NCBI RefSeq assembly: GCF_003326755.1
Contig: NZ_JPWH01000003.1
Span: 186,001-250,000 of the forward strand
From: Thalassospira profundimaris
GTDB taxonomy: Bacteria > Pseudomonadota > Alphaproteobacteria > Rhodospirillales > Thalassospiraceae
Direction: 5' to 3'
Length of the DNA: 64,000 nt
Positions 21,609 to 31,165 of this stretch are shown piece after piece. Under the pieces are notes generated by a model that saw only the letters and a list, made by a program, of their open reading frames with translations, ran no database searches and was not told where the DNA came from. The stretch's first letter is position 1, and every line of letters starts with the position of its first letter. The position numbers and the translations under genes were made by a program.

Positions 21609-22466
21609 ATGACCACGATTAAAACCGTCAAAGTAGGTGATATCGAATTTGCAAATAACAGGCCTTTTGCCTTGCTGGCTGGGCCCTGCGCCATTGAAAG
21701 CCGCCAGCATGCGTTGGAAATGGCAACGGCACTTAAAGAACTGACAGCGAAAATGGACATCGGGCTTGTATATAAAAGCTCGTTTGACAAGGCGAACCGC
21801 ACCAGCAATAAATCCAAGCGTGGCGTGGGGTTAAGTGAAGGAATTGACATTCTGGGTGAAGTCAAGGATGTCACCGGTTTGCCGGTCGTGACCGATATTC
21901 ACCTGCCAGACCAGTGTGAAGCCGTTGCGCAGGTTGCCGATATTTTGCAAATCCCGGCCTTTCTGTGTCGGCAGACCGATCTTTTGGTCGCGGCCGCTGC
22001 CACGGGCAAGGCGATCAATGTCAAAAAGGGGCAGTTCCTGGCACCTTGGGACATGGCGAATGTTGCCAACAAGATCGCCGAAGCCGGTAATGAAAACATC
22101 ATGCTGTGTGATCGGGGAACCAGTTTTGGTTATAACACGCTGGTAACGGATTTCCGCGGGCTTCCCACGATGGCCAAACAAGGCTATCCGATTGTGTTTG
22201 ACGCGACCCATTCGGTTCAGCAGCCGGGCGGGCAGGGCGGTACAACAGGCGGACAGCGCGAATTTGCGCCGGTTTTGGCGCGCGCTGCTGTTTCTGTTGG
22301 TGTTGCGGCATTGTTCATTGAAACCCACGACAATCCCGACGCCGCCATTAGCGATGGACCCAATCAAATTCCCCTTGGCAAGCTTCCTGAAGTGCTTTCG
22401 GTACTGAAGGAATTCGATGCCGTTGCGAAGGCCAATCCGGTTCGTCTGGATATGTTCGACGCTTAA
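21609..22466 (+). CDS. kdsA: 3-deoxy-D-manno-octulosonate 8-phosphate synthase
   Basis: KdsA condenses phosphoenolpyruvate with arabinose 5-phosphate to make KDO-8-phosphate for the LPS inner core. The 285-residue barrel shows LLAGPCAIES, YKSSFDKANRTS, VVTDIHLPDQC, CDRGTSFGYN, VFDATHSVQQPGG and FIETHDNPD. Followed by a terminator before eno. It adds the KDO step to the lipid A genes at the start of the window, although the two loci are unlinked. Confidence 0.97.
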   Translation: MTTIKTVKVGDIEFANNRPFALLAGPCAIESRQHALEMATALKELTAKMDIGLVYKSSFDKANRTSNKSKRGVGLSEGIDILGEVKDVTGLPVVTDIHLPDQCEAVAQVADILQIPAFLCRQTDLLVAAAATGKAINVKKGQFLAPWDMANVANKIAEAGNENIMLCDRGTSFGYNTLVTDFRGLPTMAKQGYPIVFDATHSVQQPGGQGGTTGGQREFAPVLARAAVSVGVAALFIETHDNPDAAISDGPNQIPLGKLPEVLSVLKEFDAVAKANPVRLDMFDA

Positions 22467-23852
<1,386 letters not shown>

Positions 23853-23878
23853 AATCCGTTTCCTGATCGAAACAGATA

Positions 23879-23911
23879 TAAAGGTCACCTGTTGCGGGTG
23901 GCCTTTTTTTT
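23879..23911 (+). terminator. Rho-independent terminator after eno
   Basis: AAGGTCACC pairs with GGTGGCCTT (one G-U pair) around a 6-nt loop and runs into a long T stretch. Confidence 0.8.
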
Positions 23912-24126
23912 ATTTACGACTTGTTAACTGATCGTAAATGCGGCAACGAAAAATGCCTGTTTTAAAACTCTTTTTACCTTGTTGTGGTGAAATCGATGAC
24001 AGTTTTATTCTCCGGCTCCGTAACCATATAAATTTACGACGAAATAACGTACGTTGTTTTATCGTTTCGGTATGGAAACATTTTGCCGAATGAAGAATTT
24101 GTTCATTCACTAGGGCTCATTTTGAC

Positions 24127-24456
24127 ATGTCGTCATCTGCACCGGTTGTTCGTCGGTTTCGGCAGGCCATCGCGCCGGTTTTTGCCTTTACGGTGATGGT
24201 GTATTTCATCTTCCACAGCGTGGAAGGGGACCGTGGGCTTTTGGCTTATTGGTCCATGCAGGACCGGGTGACAGAGATTGTCAAACTGCGAGACGATATT
24301 CGTGCCCGTCGCGAGCTTTTGGAGCAGCGTGTAAAAGCATTACGCCCCGGAAGCCTCGATCCGGATCTTCTGGATGAACGGGCGCGCACAATGCTGGATA
24401 TGGCCAACCCCGATGACATCATTATTTTTCATCATAATGGCTATGATCACCCGTAA
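24127..24456 (+). CDS. FtsB/DivIC-type septum formation initiator
   Basis: This 109-residue single-pass membrane protein has one helix (about residues 13-32), then a coiled-coil stretch (WSMQDRVTEIVKLRDDIRARRELLEQRVKAL). It ends in a short conserved segment, LDPDLLDERARTMLDMANPDDIIIF. This is the layout of the FtsB/DivIC family, which links FtsQ and FtsL in the division complex. An eno-ftsB-pdhA order is common in alphaproteobacteria, supporting the call. Here pdhA follows only after a 4-kb insert. Confidence 0.85.
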   Translation: MSSSAPVVRRFRQAIAPVFAFTVMVYFIFHSVEGDRGLLAYWSMQDRVTEIVKLRDDIRARRELLEQRVKALRPGSLDPDLLDERARTMLDMANPDDIIIFHHNGYDHP

Positions 24457-24522
24457 GGTCGGTTATTTGGAGGGGCGATGTTTTGTCGGCCCCGGATATT
24501 TGGCTGGCGTGAATTCGATATA

Positions 24523-24556
24523 AATATGGCCCCGAACCGGGTGCCGAGGCCATATT
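24523..24556. terminator. Intergenic hairpin between converging genes
   Basis: AATATGGCC (24523-24531) pairs perfectly with GGCCATATT (24548-24556); the loop can form a smaller CCGG-based stem. It sits between the ftsB-like gene and the aldehyde dehydrogenase gene, which converge. There is no strong T run, so terminator function is inferred from position. Confidence 0.55.
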
Positions 24557-24595
24557 ATGTGTAAAATCCGATAGTGTTGGAAGCTTTGCCCTTGT

Positions 24596-26008
24596 TCAGG
24601 CCGTGGCGTTGGTGGCGATATTGATGATTTTCAACTGAGTGAATTCTTTTAGCCCCTCTATGCCTGACTCGCACCCAAAGCCTGATTGCTTTGCGCCCCC
24701 ATAAGGGGTGTCATATGGTATATCCAAATGTTTGTTAACCCAGACAGTGCCGGATTGAATGCGCAGGGCAATATCCAAACCCCGATCAACATTCTTTGTC
24801 CAGATTGTACCGCCGAGCCCGAAATCGCTATTATTGACGCGTTCGATGACGTCTTCGATCGTGTCATAGGCTAGCACGGGGATCACCGGCCCAAACTGTT
24901 CTTCCCGAACAAGCGGAGCGTCATCTGCAATATCCCGAATAATGGTTGGCTTGATGAAATAGCCATCCTGCGGCAATGCTTCTCCGCCTGCAACAACAGT
25001 ACCCTGTTCGCGGGCGGTCTTGATGAAACCCAGTACCTTTTCGTATTGTTGTTTGTTTTGCACCGGACCGATTTCGGTGCCGTCAAGGAGCCCGTCATTG
25101 ACCACGGCTTGTTGTGCCAATTGTCCTAATTCGTCGCAAATCTCGTCATAGATTGCCCGTGGCGCATAAATGCGCTTTGCTGCAAGACATATTTGCCCGG
25201 AATTTAACATCCCCGCCGTAAAAACCTTGTGCGCGACGTCTTTTATGTCGACATCGTCAAGAATGATTGCGGCATCGTTTCCGCCAAGCTCAAGCGTGAG
25301 CCTCTTTACCGTATCGGCGGCACTTGCCATCACGTGCTTGCCGGTTGCGCTGGAGCCGGTAAATGTCACTTTTGCGATGTCCGGGTGTGCGGTGATTTTC
25401 CCGCCCAGATCATTGGCGTCTATAATGACGTTAAGCACCCCAGGAGGAAGGATATCACATGCGATTTCGCCAAGAAGAGCCGTGGTTAGCGGTGTCGTCG
25501 GGGCAGGCTTTACCACCATTGTGTTACCGGTAATCAGTCCTGGTGCAATTTTGATCAGCAATAGTGCGACCGGAAAATTCCAGGGCGTGATTGCACCAAC
25601 GACACCCAATGGTGTGCGTTGTTCCAAAACGCGGCCATCCGCCGTGTCGCGCCGGGTCTGGACGGGGAGGTCAATATCAGCGAAATGACGCAGCGCTCCG
25701 ATGGCGTATGAAACCTCTCCGGCTGCATGAGGAAGCGGTTTACCTTGCTCGCGCGTTAGAAGGGTTGCGAATTCGCTGTGGCGTGCTTCGATAGCCTCGG
25801 CAAGCTTAAGAAGATAGGTGCGGCGTTGGGGGTGGCTTAAGGCCGCCCAGGCCGGAAAAGCCCGCTTGGCTGCGACAACGGCTTCTTCTAGCTGTTTTTC
25901 GCTGGCGCGCGCGCAGGTTTCAAAAACCTGTCCTGTTGCAGGATTGATGACATCAAGAGAGGACGCTCCATCCACGAGTTTGCCATCTATCAAAAGGTGG
26001 TATGGCAT
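24596..26008 (-). CDS. NAD(P)-dependent aldehyde dehydrogenase
   Basis: This 470-residue aldehyde dehydrogenase superfamily member oxidises an unknown aldehyde to its acid. The Rossmann part holds TPWNFPVALL and FTGSSATGKHVM. The catalytic Glu240 (LTLELGGND) and nucleophile Cys274 (NSGQICLAAKR) are present, so it should be active. The start at 26008 is chosen because GGAG lies about 8 bp upstream; an ATG five codons earlier overlaps that site. It is downstream of the DUF2236-type gene on the same strand, 204 bp away. The substrate cannot be read from sequence; context suggests catabolism of an organic compound. Confidence 0.9.
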   Translation of the reverse strand: MPYHLLIDGKLVDGASSLDVINPATGQVFETCARASEKQLEEAVVAAKRAFPAWAALSHPQRRTYLLKLAEAIEARHSEFATLLTREQGKPLPHAAGEVSYAIGALRHFADIDLPVQTRRDTADGRVLEQRTPLGVVGAITPWNFPVALLLIKIAPGLITGNTMVVKPAPTTPLTTALLGEIACDILPPGVLNVIIDANDLGGKITAHPDIAKVTFTGSSATGKHVMASAADTVKRLTLELGGNDAAIILDDVDIKDVAHKVFTAGMLNSGQICLAAKRIYAPRAIYDEICDELGQLAQQAVVNDGLLDGTEIGPVQNKQQYEKVLGFIKTAREQGTVVAGGEALPQDGYFIKPTIIRDIADDAPLVREEQFGPVIPVLAYDTIEDVIERVNNSDFGLGGTIWTKNVDRGLDIALRIQSGTVWVNKHLDIPYDTPYGGAKQSGFGCESGIEGLKEFTQLKIINIATNATA

Positions 26009-26212
26009 ATTATATTTCTCCATGAATTAGAGGATGTTTTGGCGACGAAATGGAAGGCCACACTTCGTGCACTTTCATCCTTTTGCCTGGACCATCCTCT
26101 ATGGACGTATCCCTTCAGGACGACGTCGCAGAAACCGGATGGATAGCTGTGTCGGGGGAATAACTATTGAGCGAGTGATCCACGAGGCTTGGTCGGTACG
26201 ACGTTGTTAAGG

Positions 26213-27295
26213 TCAACGTTGCTTTGCCTTTGCCGCTTTATGAAGCTTCCTTGCCTCGGCAACCAGTTCAACCGCATCGGGTCCCCACATCATCCTTAGA
26301 AAATAGCTTTCAATCGGGCGTGTCTGGAGCAACCAGATCAATGGAAGAAGTAATACCCTGGCCGCCAGGACCACCTTTTCCTTGCGCGGCGTAAGGCCGC
26401 TATTTTTGCGCGTTTTGCCTGAAACGGCAGCCATCGCAAACAATTTGAACAGACCTTCCTGGAAGAAAAGCTGAAACTTCACCTTTTTTTGCGAGGGATG
26501 GTCGTTTTTGTCAATTGAGTCTTTCCAAAGCTGATGGAAGTTCTGCCCTGTTGATGGAATGATCGCCAGTGTCTTGGTAACGCCGAAAAGATCATCATAT
26601 TTCTTATAGAGCTCTTTGAGTTCTGCCATTGATTTGGGCAATTCGTTTTCGTCATGCGGAAACAGCCTACAATATTCGCCGACTTCCGCAATGTAACGAT
26701 CACGAAGATCGTCTGGCAGTCTGCGTGGAAGCCAAAAACCGCGAAAACCGAGGCGTTCATATACCCAAAGCATTGTGTGCATTTCAGTCAATGCCGCCCA
26801 CATCGATTCCCGCGGTGAGTTCGCCCGATATCCGCCGAGTTCGGGTGTACCAACATCGATTACATCTCCCTCGACCTTCTCATGAACGCGGATCAGATGT
26901 TGTGCGACACGCGTGGCAGTATCCCTGTTTCCGAGCCACATCGGCGCATGGATGCCGGAGTTTCTTTGGCCGCGATCAAAGACGTCGAACAACGTCAATT
27001 CACCGCGATGGGCTTTTTTTGAAATCGGGTCCCAATCTCGGACGCCTGCGACAACCGGTTTGTAGGTCAATTGCAAAATAAACTGTGCGGGAGATTGAAA
27101 GACGATAACGGCAGGATGAAGAAGCACATCCCATGCGACGGAACCCGGGCCAAAAACGCCTCGATCCGTTGGATCCTCTTTGGTGGCAACGGTTGGTACG
27201 CCGTGGCGCCGCCATCGTTTTGCCGTTCCGAGCAGGCGGTCGCGGCTGACAAGAACATCGGGGCTGGCCACGCGAAGATGATTATTGGACGTCAT
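26213..27295 (-). CDS. DUF2236 / MpaB-like oxygenase family protein (probable)
   Basis: This 360-residue protein resembles the DUF2236 family, which includes MpaB-like and latex-clearing (Lcp) haem oxygenases. Suggestive features are GPGSVAWDVLLHPAVIVFQSP near residue 50, the Arg/His-containing VAQHLIRVHEKVEG, SMWAALTEMHTMLWVYERLG and ERLGFRGFWLPRRL. A hydrophobic stretch near residues 295-325 (AARVLLLPLIWLLQTRP) could contact membrane. An AGGAGG ribosome site lies just before ATG 27295, and an 18-bp palindrome lies immediately beyond it. A divergent TetR-type regulator is next to it, and an aldehyde dehydrogenase follows. The family assignment is by pattern only. Confidence 0.6.
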   Translation of the reverse strand: MTSNNHLRVASPDVLVSRDRLLGTAKRWRRHGVPTVATKEDPTDRGVFGPGSVAWDVLLHPAVIVFQSPAQFILQLTYKPVVAGVRDWDPISKKAHRGELTLFDVFDRGQRNSGIHAPMWLGNRDTATRVAQHLIRVHEKVEGDVIDVGTPELGGYRANSPRESMWAALTEMHTMLWVYERLGFRGFWLPRRLPDDLRDRYIAEVGEYCRLFPHDENELPKSMAELKELYKKYDDLFGVTKTLAIIPSTGQNFHQLWKDSIDKNDHPSQKKVKFQLFFQEGLFKLFAMAAVSGKTRKNSGLTPRKEKVVLAARVLLLPLIWLLQTRPIESYFLRMMWGPDAVELVAEARKLHKAAKAKQR

Positions 27296-27307
27296 ATTTT
27301 CCTCCTT

Positions 27308-27325
27308 TATTCCCGAGCGGGAATA
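27308..27325. promoter_or_regulatory. Perfect palindrome, putative TetR-family operator
   Basis: TATTCCCGAGCGGGAATA is an 8-bp inverted repeat with a 2-bp spacer. It lies directly upstream of the ribosome site of the DUF2236-type gene, in the space it shares with the divergent TetR-type gene. Size and placement fit a TetR-family dimer site. Binding is inferred. Confidence 0.6.
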
Positions 27326-27491
27326 TAATTAAGCTCCTAGTTTAGAATTTTGTCAATATGGTCTGTGCATCACGCTTTCGTGCCGGCAATGCCGCAGTTG
27401 CGAACTTGCCAAGTAGGAACTGTAAAGGCCATTATGGGCCGCGAAGATGATCATTCATGCAGCCAATGATAAAAGAGAAGGAGAGGGGAAA

Positions 27492-28175
27492 ATGGGAACG
27501 AGCGTTGCGCGACGCCCGGGCAAGCGCGCAGGACTGGACGTGGCGCAGATCATTGCGGCGGCAAGAACGCTTCCCTGGGGGGAGATTTCAATGCAATCGC
27601 TTGCCGATATTCTGAAGGTGGACCGGAAGGCGTTGCATTATCATGTGAAGGATCGCCAATCGCTTCTTGAACTATTGGCTCATGATTCCTTTTCCCGACG
27701 ATTATCTCAAACCAGGGTTTCGGAAGCGGCCGATTGGAAAGAGGCTTGCAGGATCTACACTCGCGATCTGGCTGACAGTGCCGTCGAGCTTGCAGAATTG
27801 GTGGATTATCTTTGGTTTGGCGATTTGATAAATGATTTGACGCTAAAGCCTGTCGAAATTTTATTTAAACAATTGAATGTTGCCGGTTTCACCGACGAAG
27901 AGGCGATCCGTCTCACGACGGTGCTGGGTACACTGTGTCTGGGGCATGCGCGCGATTTGGCACAAGCGCGAAAAGAGGTCGCAAGGACCCGTAAAAACCT
28001 TCTCATATCTGTACTTGGAACCCAGAAAAATCAGAATTTTCCCAATCTCGAGAGAATATCATCGCTTAACGTTGATACTTACAATTCCGAACAATTGACT
28101 TTTGGTGTTGAATTAATTTTGGAGGGGGCGGAGCGCATGCTTGCAAGTCGCCAAAGCCAGGGGGAAATTCGGTGA
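27492..28175 (+). CDS. TetR/AcrR-family transcriptional regulator
   Basis: This 227-residue protein has an N-terminal helix-turn-helix (LDVAQIIAAARTLPWGEISMQSLADILKVDRKALHYHVKDRQSLLELL), where HYHVKDRQ replaces the more common YYHFxSKEEL recognition segment. The C-terminal ligand/dimer domain is all-helical and not specific. The ATG at 27492 follows GAGGGG; the frame is open back to 27447. It is divergent from the DUF2236-type gene, so local repression through the palindrome at 27308-27325 is likely. The ligand is unknown. Confidence 0.85.
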   Translation: MGTSVARRPGKRAGLDVAQIIAAARTLPWGEISMQSLADILKVDRKALHYHVKDRQSLLELLAHDSFSRRLSQTRVSEAADWKEACRIYTRDLADSAVELAELVDYLWFGDLINDLTLKPVEILFKQLNVAGFTDEEAIRLTTVLGTLCLGHARDLAQARKEVARTRKNLLISVLGTQKNQNFPNLERISSLNVDTYNSEQLTFGVELILEGAERMLASRQSQGEIR

Positions 28176-28586
28176 CGGCTTCCGAGGCTGGAGCGTATGG
28201 AAGATCGTGGGACACCACAAAGACCATCGTTATAAGTTGATATCGCGATAAATGCCGGATCAGTTTGCTTTTCGGCATTTGCGAAGGGCAGAACGCATTC
28301 ATCAAAATTGTTTTCATAAAATCACAGCATTTGTGACATTTGGGAAAGAGCTGTTTTTAAAGGACTGCGCCAACTGACTGATTATTAACAAAATATCATT
28401 TAAGCCAGCAAAATTCATATTAACCTAATAATGGTTTATTTGTGATTGTGCATTGCAAAACAAGGTGTTACGGGTCGCAAGATTGCTTGCTTATGTCAGT
28501 TGTTTTGGGTAGTTATTTCGGTGGTCCAATACCGAATTAAGCTGCTTTTCAAAGAAGCTTAAGCGAGCCATCCACCGGGAGGAATC
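28176..28586. other. Gene-free stretch before pdhA
   Basis: About 410 bp without a convincing gene. It holds a 10-bp perfect palindrome TATCGCGATA (28241-28250), an inverted pair TCACA-N5-TGTGA (28322-28336) and AT-rich DNA at 28380-28450. The pdhA promoter should be here; a single -35/-10 pair could not be picked with confidence. Confidence 0.55.
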
Positions 28587-29597
28587 ATGGCGACCACAAA
28601 ACGCAAACGTGCCACGACGCGCGCCGACAATCAGGCGAGCAGTGAAGATCTCCTTAAATATTATCGCGACATGCTTCTGATCCGGCGATTTGAAGAAAAG
28701 GCCGGCCAGCTTTATGGCATGGGGCTGATCGGTGGCTTTTGTCACCTTTATATCGGTCAGGAAGCTGTTGTTGTTGGTATGCAGGCGGCAACATCGGGCG
28801 ATGACGGTGTGATCACCAGTTATCGTGATCATGGGCACATGCTGGCCTGCGGTATGGATTCCGCTGGCGTCATGGCGGAACTTACCGGACGTGAGGGGGG
28901 CTACTCTCACGGCAAGGGTGGCTCCATGCACATGTTCTCGAAGGAAAAGAATTTTTATGGCGGTCATGGTATCGTCGGCGGGCAGGTTCCGCTGGGTACC
29001 GGTATTGCCTTTAACTACAAGTATCGCGGTGAAGACAAAGTCTGTCTGACCTATCTGGGTGACGGTGCCGTCAACCAGGGGCAGGTTTATGAGTCTTTCA
29101 ACATGGCCGCCCTTTGGAAATTGCCGGTTGTTTATTGCATTGAAAACAACCAGTACGCAATGGGTACGTCGACCCAGCGTCACTCGGCCAGCCCGGATTT
29201 GTATCAGCGTGGTGAAGCCTATGGCATTCCTGGCGAGCAAGTGGATGGTATGGACGTTTTGGCTGTCAAGGAAGCCGGGGAACGCGCCATCAAGCATTGT
29301 CGCGAAGGCAACGGCCCGTTCATTCTTGAGCTGAAAACCTATCGTTATCGCGGGCATTCCATGTCTGACCCGGCGAAATACCGGACGAAAGACGAACTGG
29401 ACAAGATGCGCAAGGAACATGACCCGATCGACATGGTCAAGAAGCTGCTGATCGATGGCAATATCCTTGATGAAGATGGTCTCAAAGACATCGATAAAGA
29501 AGTCAAGGCAGAGATCGCCAAAGCAGCGGAATTTGCACAAAACAGTCCCGAACCGGACCGGTCCGAACTGTTTACCGATATTTTGATCGAAGTCTGA
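28587..29597 (+). CDS. pdhA: Pyruvate dehydrogenase E1 alpha subunit
   Basis: With PdhB this forms the thiamine-diphosphate E1 that decarboxylates pyruvate. The 336-residue protein has SRG-free N-terminal basic residues, LLIRRFEEKAGQLYGMG, GHMLACGMD, the GDGAVNQGQVYESFNMAALWKLPVVYCIENN thiamine-diphosphate motif, and YRYRGHSMSDPAKYRTKDEL, the conserved phosphorylation-loop region of heterotetrameric E1s. GGAGG lies 6 bp before the ATG. It is first in pdhA-pdhB-pdhC-lpd. Confidence 0.97.
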   Translation: MATTKRKRATTRADNQASSEDLLKYYRDMLLIRRFEEKAGQLYGMGLIGGFCHLYIGQEAVVVGMQAATSGDDGVITSYRDHGHMLACGMDSAGVMAELTGREGGYSHGKGGSMHMFSKEKNFYGGHGIVGGQVPLGTGIAFNYKYRGEDKVCLTYLGDGAVNQGQVYESFNMAALWKLPVVYCIENNQYAMGTSTQRHSASPDLYQRGEAYGIPGEQVDGMDVLAVKEAGERAIKHCREGNGPFILELKTYRYRGHSMSDPAKYRTKDELDKMRKEHDPIDMVKKLLIDGNILDEDGLKDIDKEVKAEIAKAAEFAQNSPEPDRSELFTDILIEV

Positions 29598-29654
29598 ACC
29601 TGACTTTGCAAAATCCGTTTTTGACCAGAAATTTTCCCGCAAAGAGGGGGAACC

Positions 29655-31100
29655 ATGCCGATTGAAGTTTTGATGCCTGCATTGTCGCCGACAATGACCG
29701 AAGGCACCCTTGCCAAATGGAACGTCAAAGAGGGCGATACCGTCCAGTCTGGCGACGTTCTTGCCGAAATTGAAACCGATAAGGCGACAATGGAAGTTGA
29801 AGCCGTCGATGAAGGCACCATTGGCAAGCTGATTGTTGATGCTGGAACCGAAAATGTCGCGGTGAATGCTGTCATTGCCTATATCCTTGAAGAGGGCGAA
29901 GACGCATCCGCACTCGATAACGTCAATCCTGGTGAGGCGAAGGCCGCCCCCAAGCCTGATGATGCCGAAGAAAACGAAGAATCCTCTTCTGAAAGCTCTG
30001 CTTCCTCGTCTGCATCTGCTGCACCGGTTCAGGCATCCGGTGCAATTGAACGTGCCGAGAACGAACCGCGCGCCATGAGTGTCATGAACGAAACGCGCGA
30101 CGAAAAGACCTATAGCAAATTCAAAACCCAGACCGTTCGTGAAGCCCTGCGTGATGCCATGGCCGAAGAAATGCGGACAGACGAAAATGTTTTTGTCATG
30201 GGTGAAGAAGTTGCGCAGTACCAAGGGGCCTATAAGGTTACCCAGGGCCTTCTGGACGAATTTGGTGACAAGCGTGTCGTTGACACCCCGATCACTGAAT
30301 ATGGCTTTACCGGTCTTGGTACTGGCGCGGCCTTCATGGGCCTGCGTCCGGTCGTTGAATTCATGACCTTCAACTTTGCCATGCAGGCCATTGACCACAT
30401 CATCAACTCTGCCGCCAAGACGCTGTATATGTCCGGTGGTCAGCTTGGTTGCCCGATTGTGTTCCGTGGTCCGAACGGCGCTGCTGCGCGCGTGGGTGCC
30501 CAGCACTCCCAGTGCTATGCGTCCTGGTATGCCCATTGCCCGGGGCTTAAGGTGATTGCACCTTATTCGGCGGCTGATGCAAAAGGCCTGCTGAAAGCCG
30601 CCATCCGCGATCCGAACCCGGTTGTCTTCCTTGAAAACGAAATCCTGTACGGCCAGAGCTTTGAAGTGCCGGACGATGACGATTTCGTCCTGCCGATTGG
30701 CCAGGCCAAGATCGAACGCGAAGGTACCGATGTGACCATCGTCGCTTTCTCGATCATGGTGGGTAAGGCCCTTAAGGCGGCTGAGAAGCTGGCAGAAGAA
30801 GGCATCTCTGCAGAAGTTATCAACCTTCGGACCATTCGTCCGCTTGATGTTAATACGATCGTGCGTTCGGTGATGAAAACCAACCGCATCGTCACCTGTG
30901 AAGAGGGCTGGCACTTTGCCGGTATCGGTGCCGAAATTGCATCGGTTATCATGGAACATGCGTTTGATTATCTGGATGCACCTGTTGCCCGTGTAACCGG
31001 CGAAGATGTGCCGATGCCTTATGCGGCCAATCTTGAAGTCCTGGCATTGCCGCAGGACCAGCATATCGTCGATGCGGCCAAGGCCGTTTGCTATCGTTAA
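29655..31100 (+). CDS. pdhB: Pyruvate dehydrogenase E1 beta subunit with lipoyl domain
   Basis: This 481-residue E1 beta subunit carries an N-terminal lipoyl domain (about residues 1-78) with the lipoylation Lys in [15 protein letters not shown]. An acidic then Ser/Ala-rich linker (about 85-130) follows, then the transketolase-like E1 beta domain ([55 protein letters not shown]). The extra lipoyl domain on E1 beta is a known alphaproteobacterial feature. The lipoyl domain is nearly identical to that at the start of the next gene, suggesting duplication or gene conversion. Confidence 0.97.
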   Translation: MPIEVLMPALSPTMTEGTLAKWNVKEGDTVQSGDVLAEIETDKATMEVEAVDEGTIGKLIVDAGTENVAVNAVIAYILEEGEDASALDNVNPGEAKAAPKPDDAEENEESSSESSASSSASAAPVQASGAIERAENEPRAMSVMNETRDEKTYSKFKTQTVREALRDAMAEEMRTDENVFVMGEEVAQYQGAYKVTQGLLDEFGDKRVVDTPITEYGFTGLGTGAAFMGLRPVVEFMTFNFAMQAIDHIINSAAKTLYMSGGQLGCPIVFRGPNGAAARVGAQHSQCYASWYAHCPGLKVIAPYSAADAKGLLKAAIRDPNPVVFLENEILYGQSFEVPDDDDFVLPIGQAKIEREGTDVTIVAFSIMVGKALKAAEKLAEEGISAEVINLRTIRPLDVNTIVRSVMKTNRIVTCEEGWHFAGIGAEIASVIMEHAFDYLDAPVARVTGEDVPMPYAANLEVLALPQDQHIVDAAKAVCYR

Positions 31101-31165
31101 ACAGAAACGGACAGGGTGTGGCGCAGTAAAGCTGCTGCCGCCCCCGTTACCGGGAGATTGCATCA

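Noticed and set aside
28322..28336. TCACA-N5-TGTGA near pdhA, considered as a CRP/FNR-type site
   Set aside because: The half-sites are in the opposite order to CRP (TGTGA-N6-TCACA) and the spacing is different; it is not FNR-like either.
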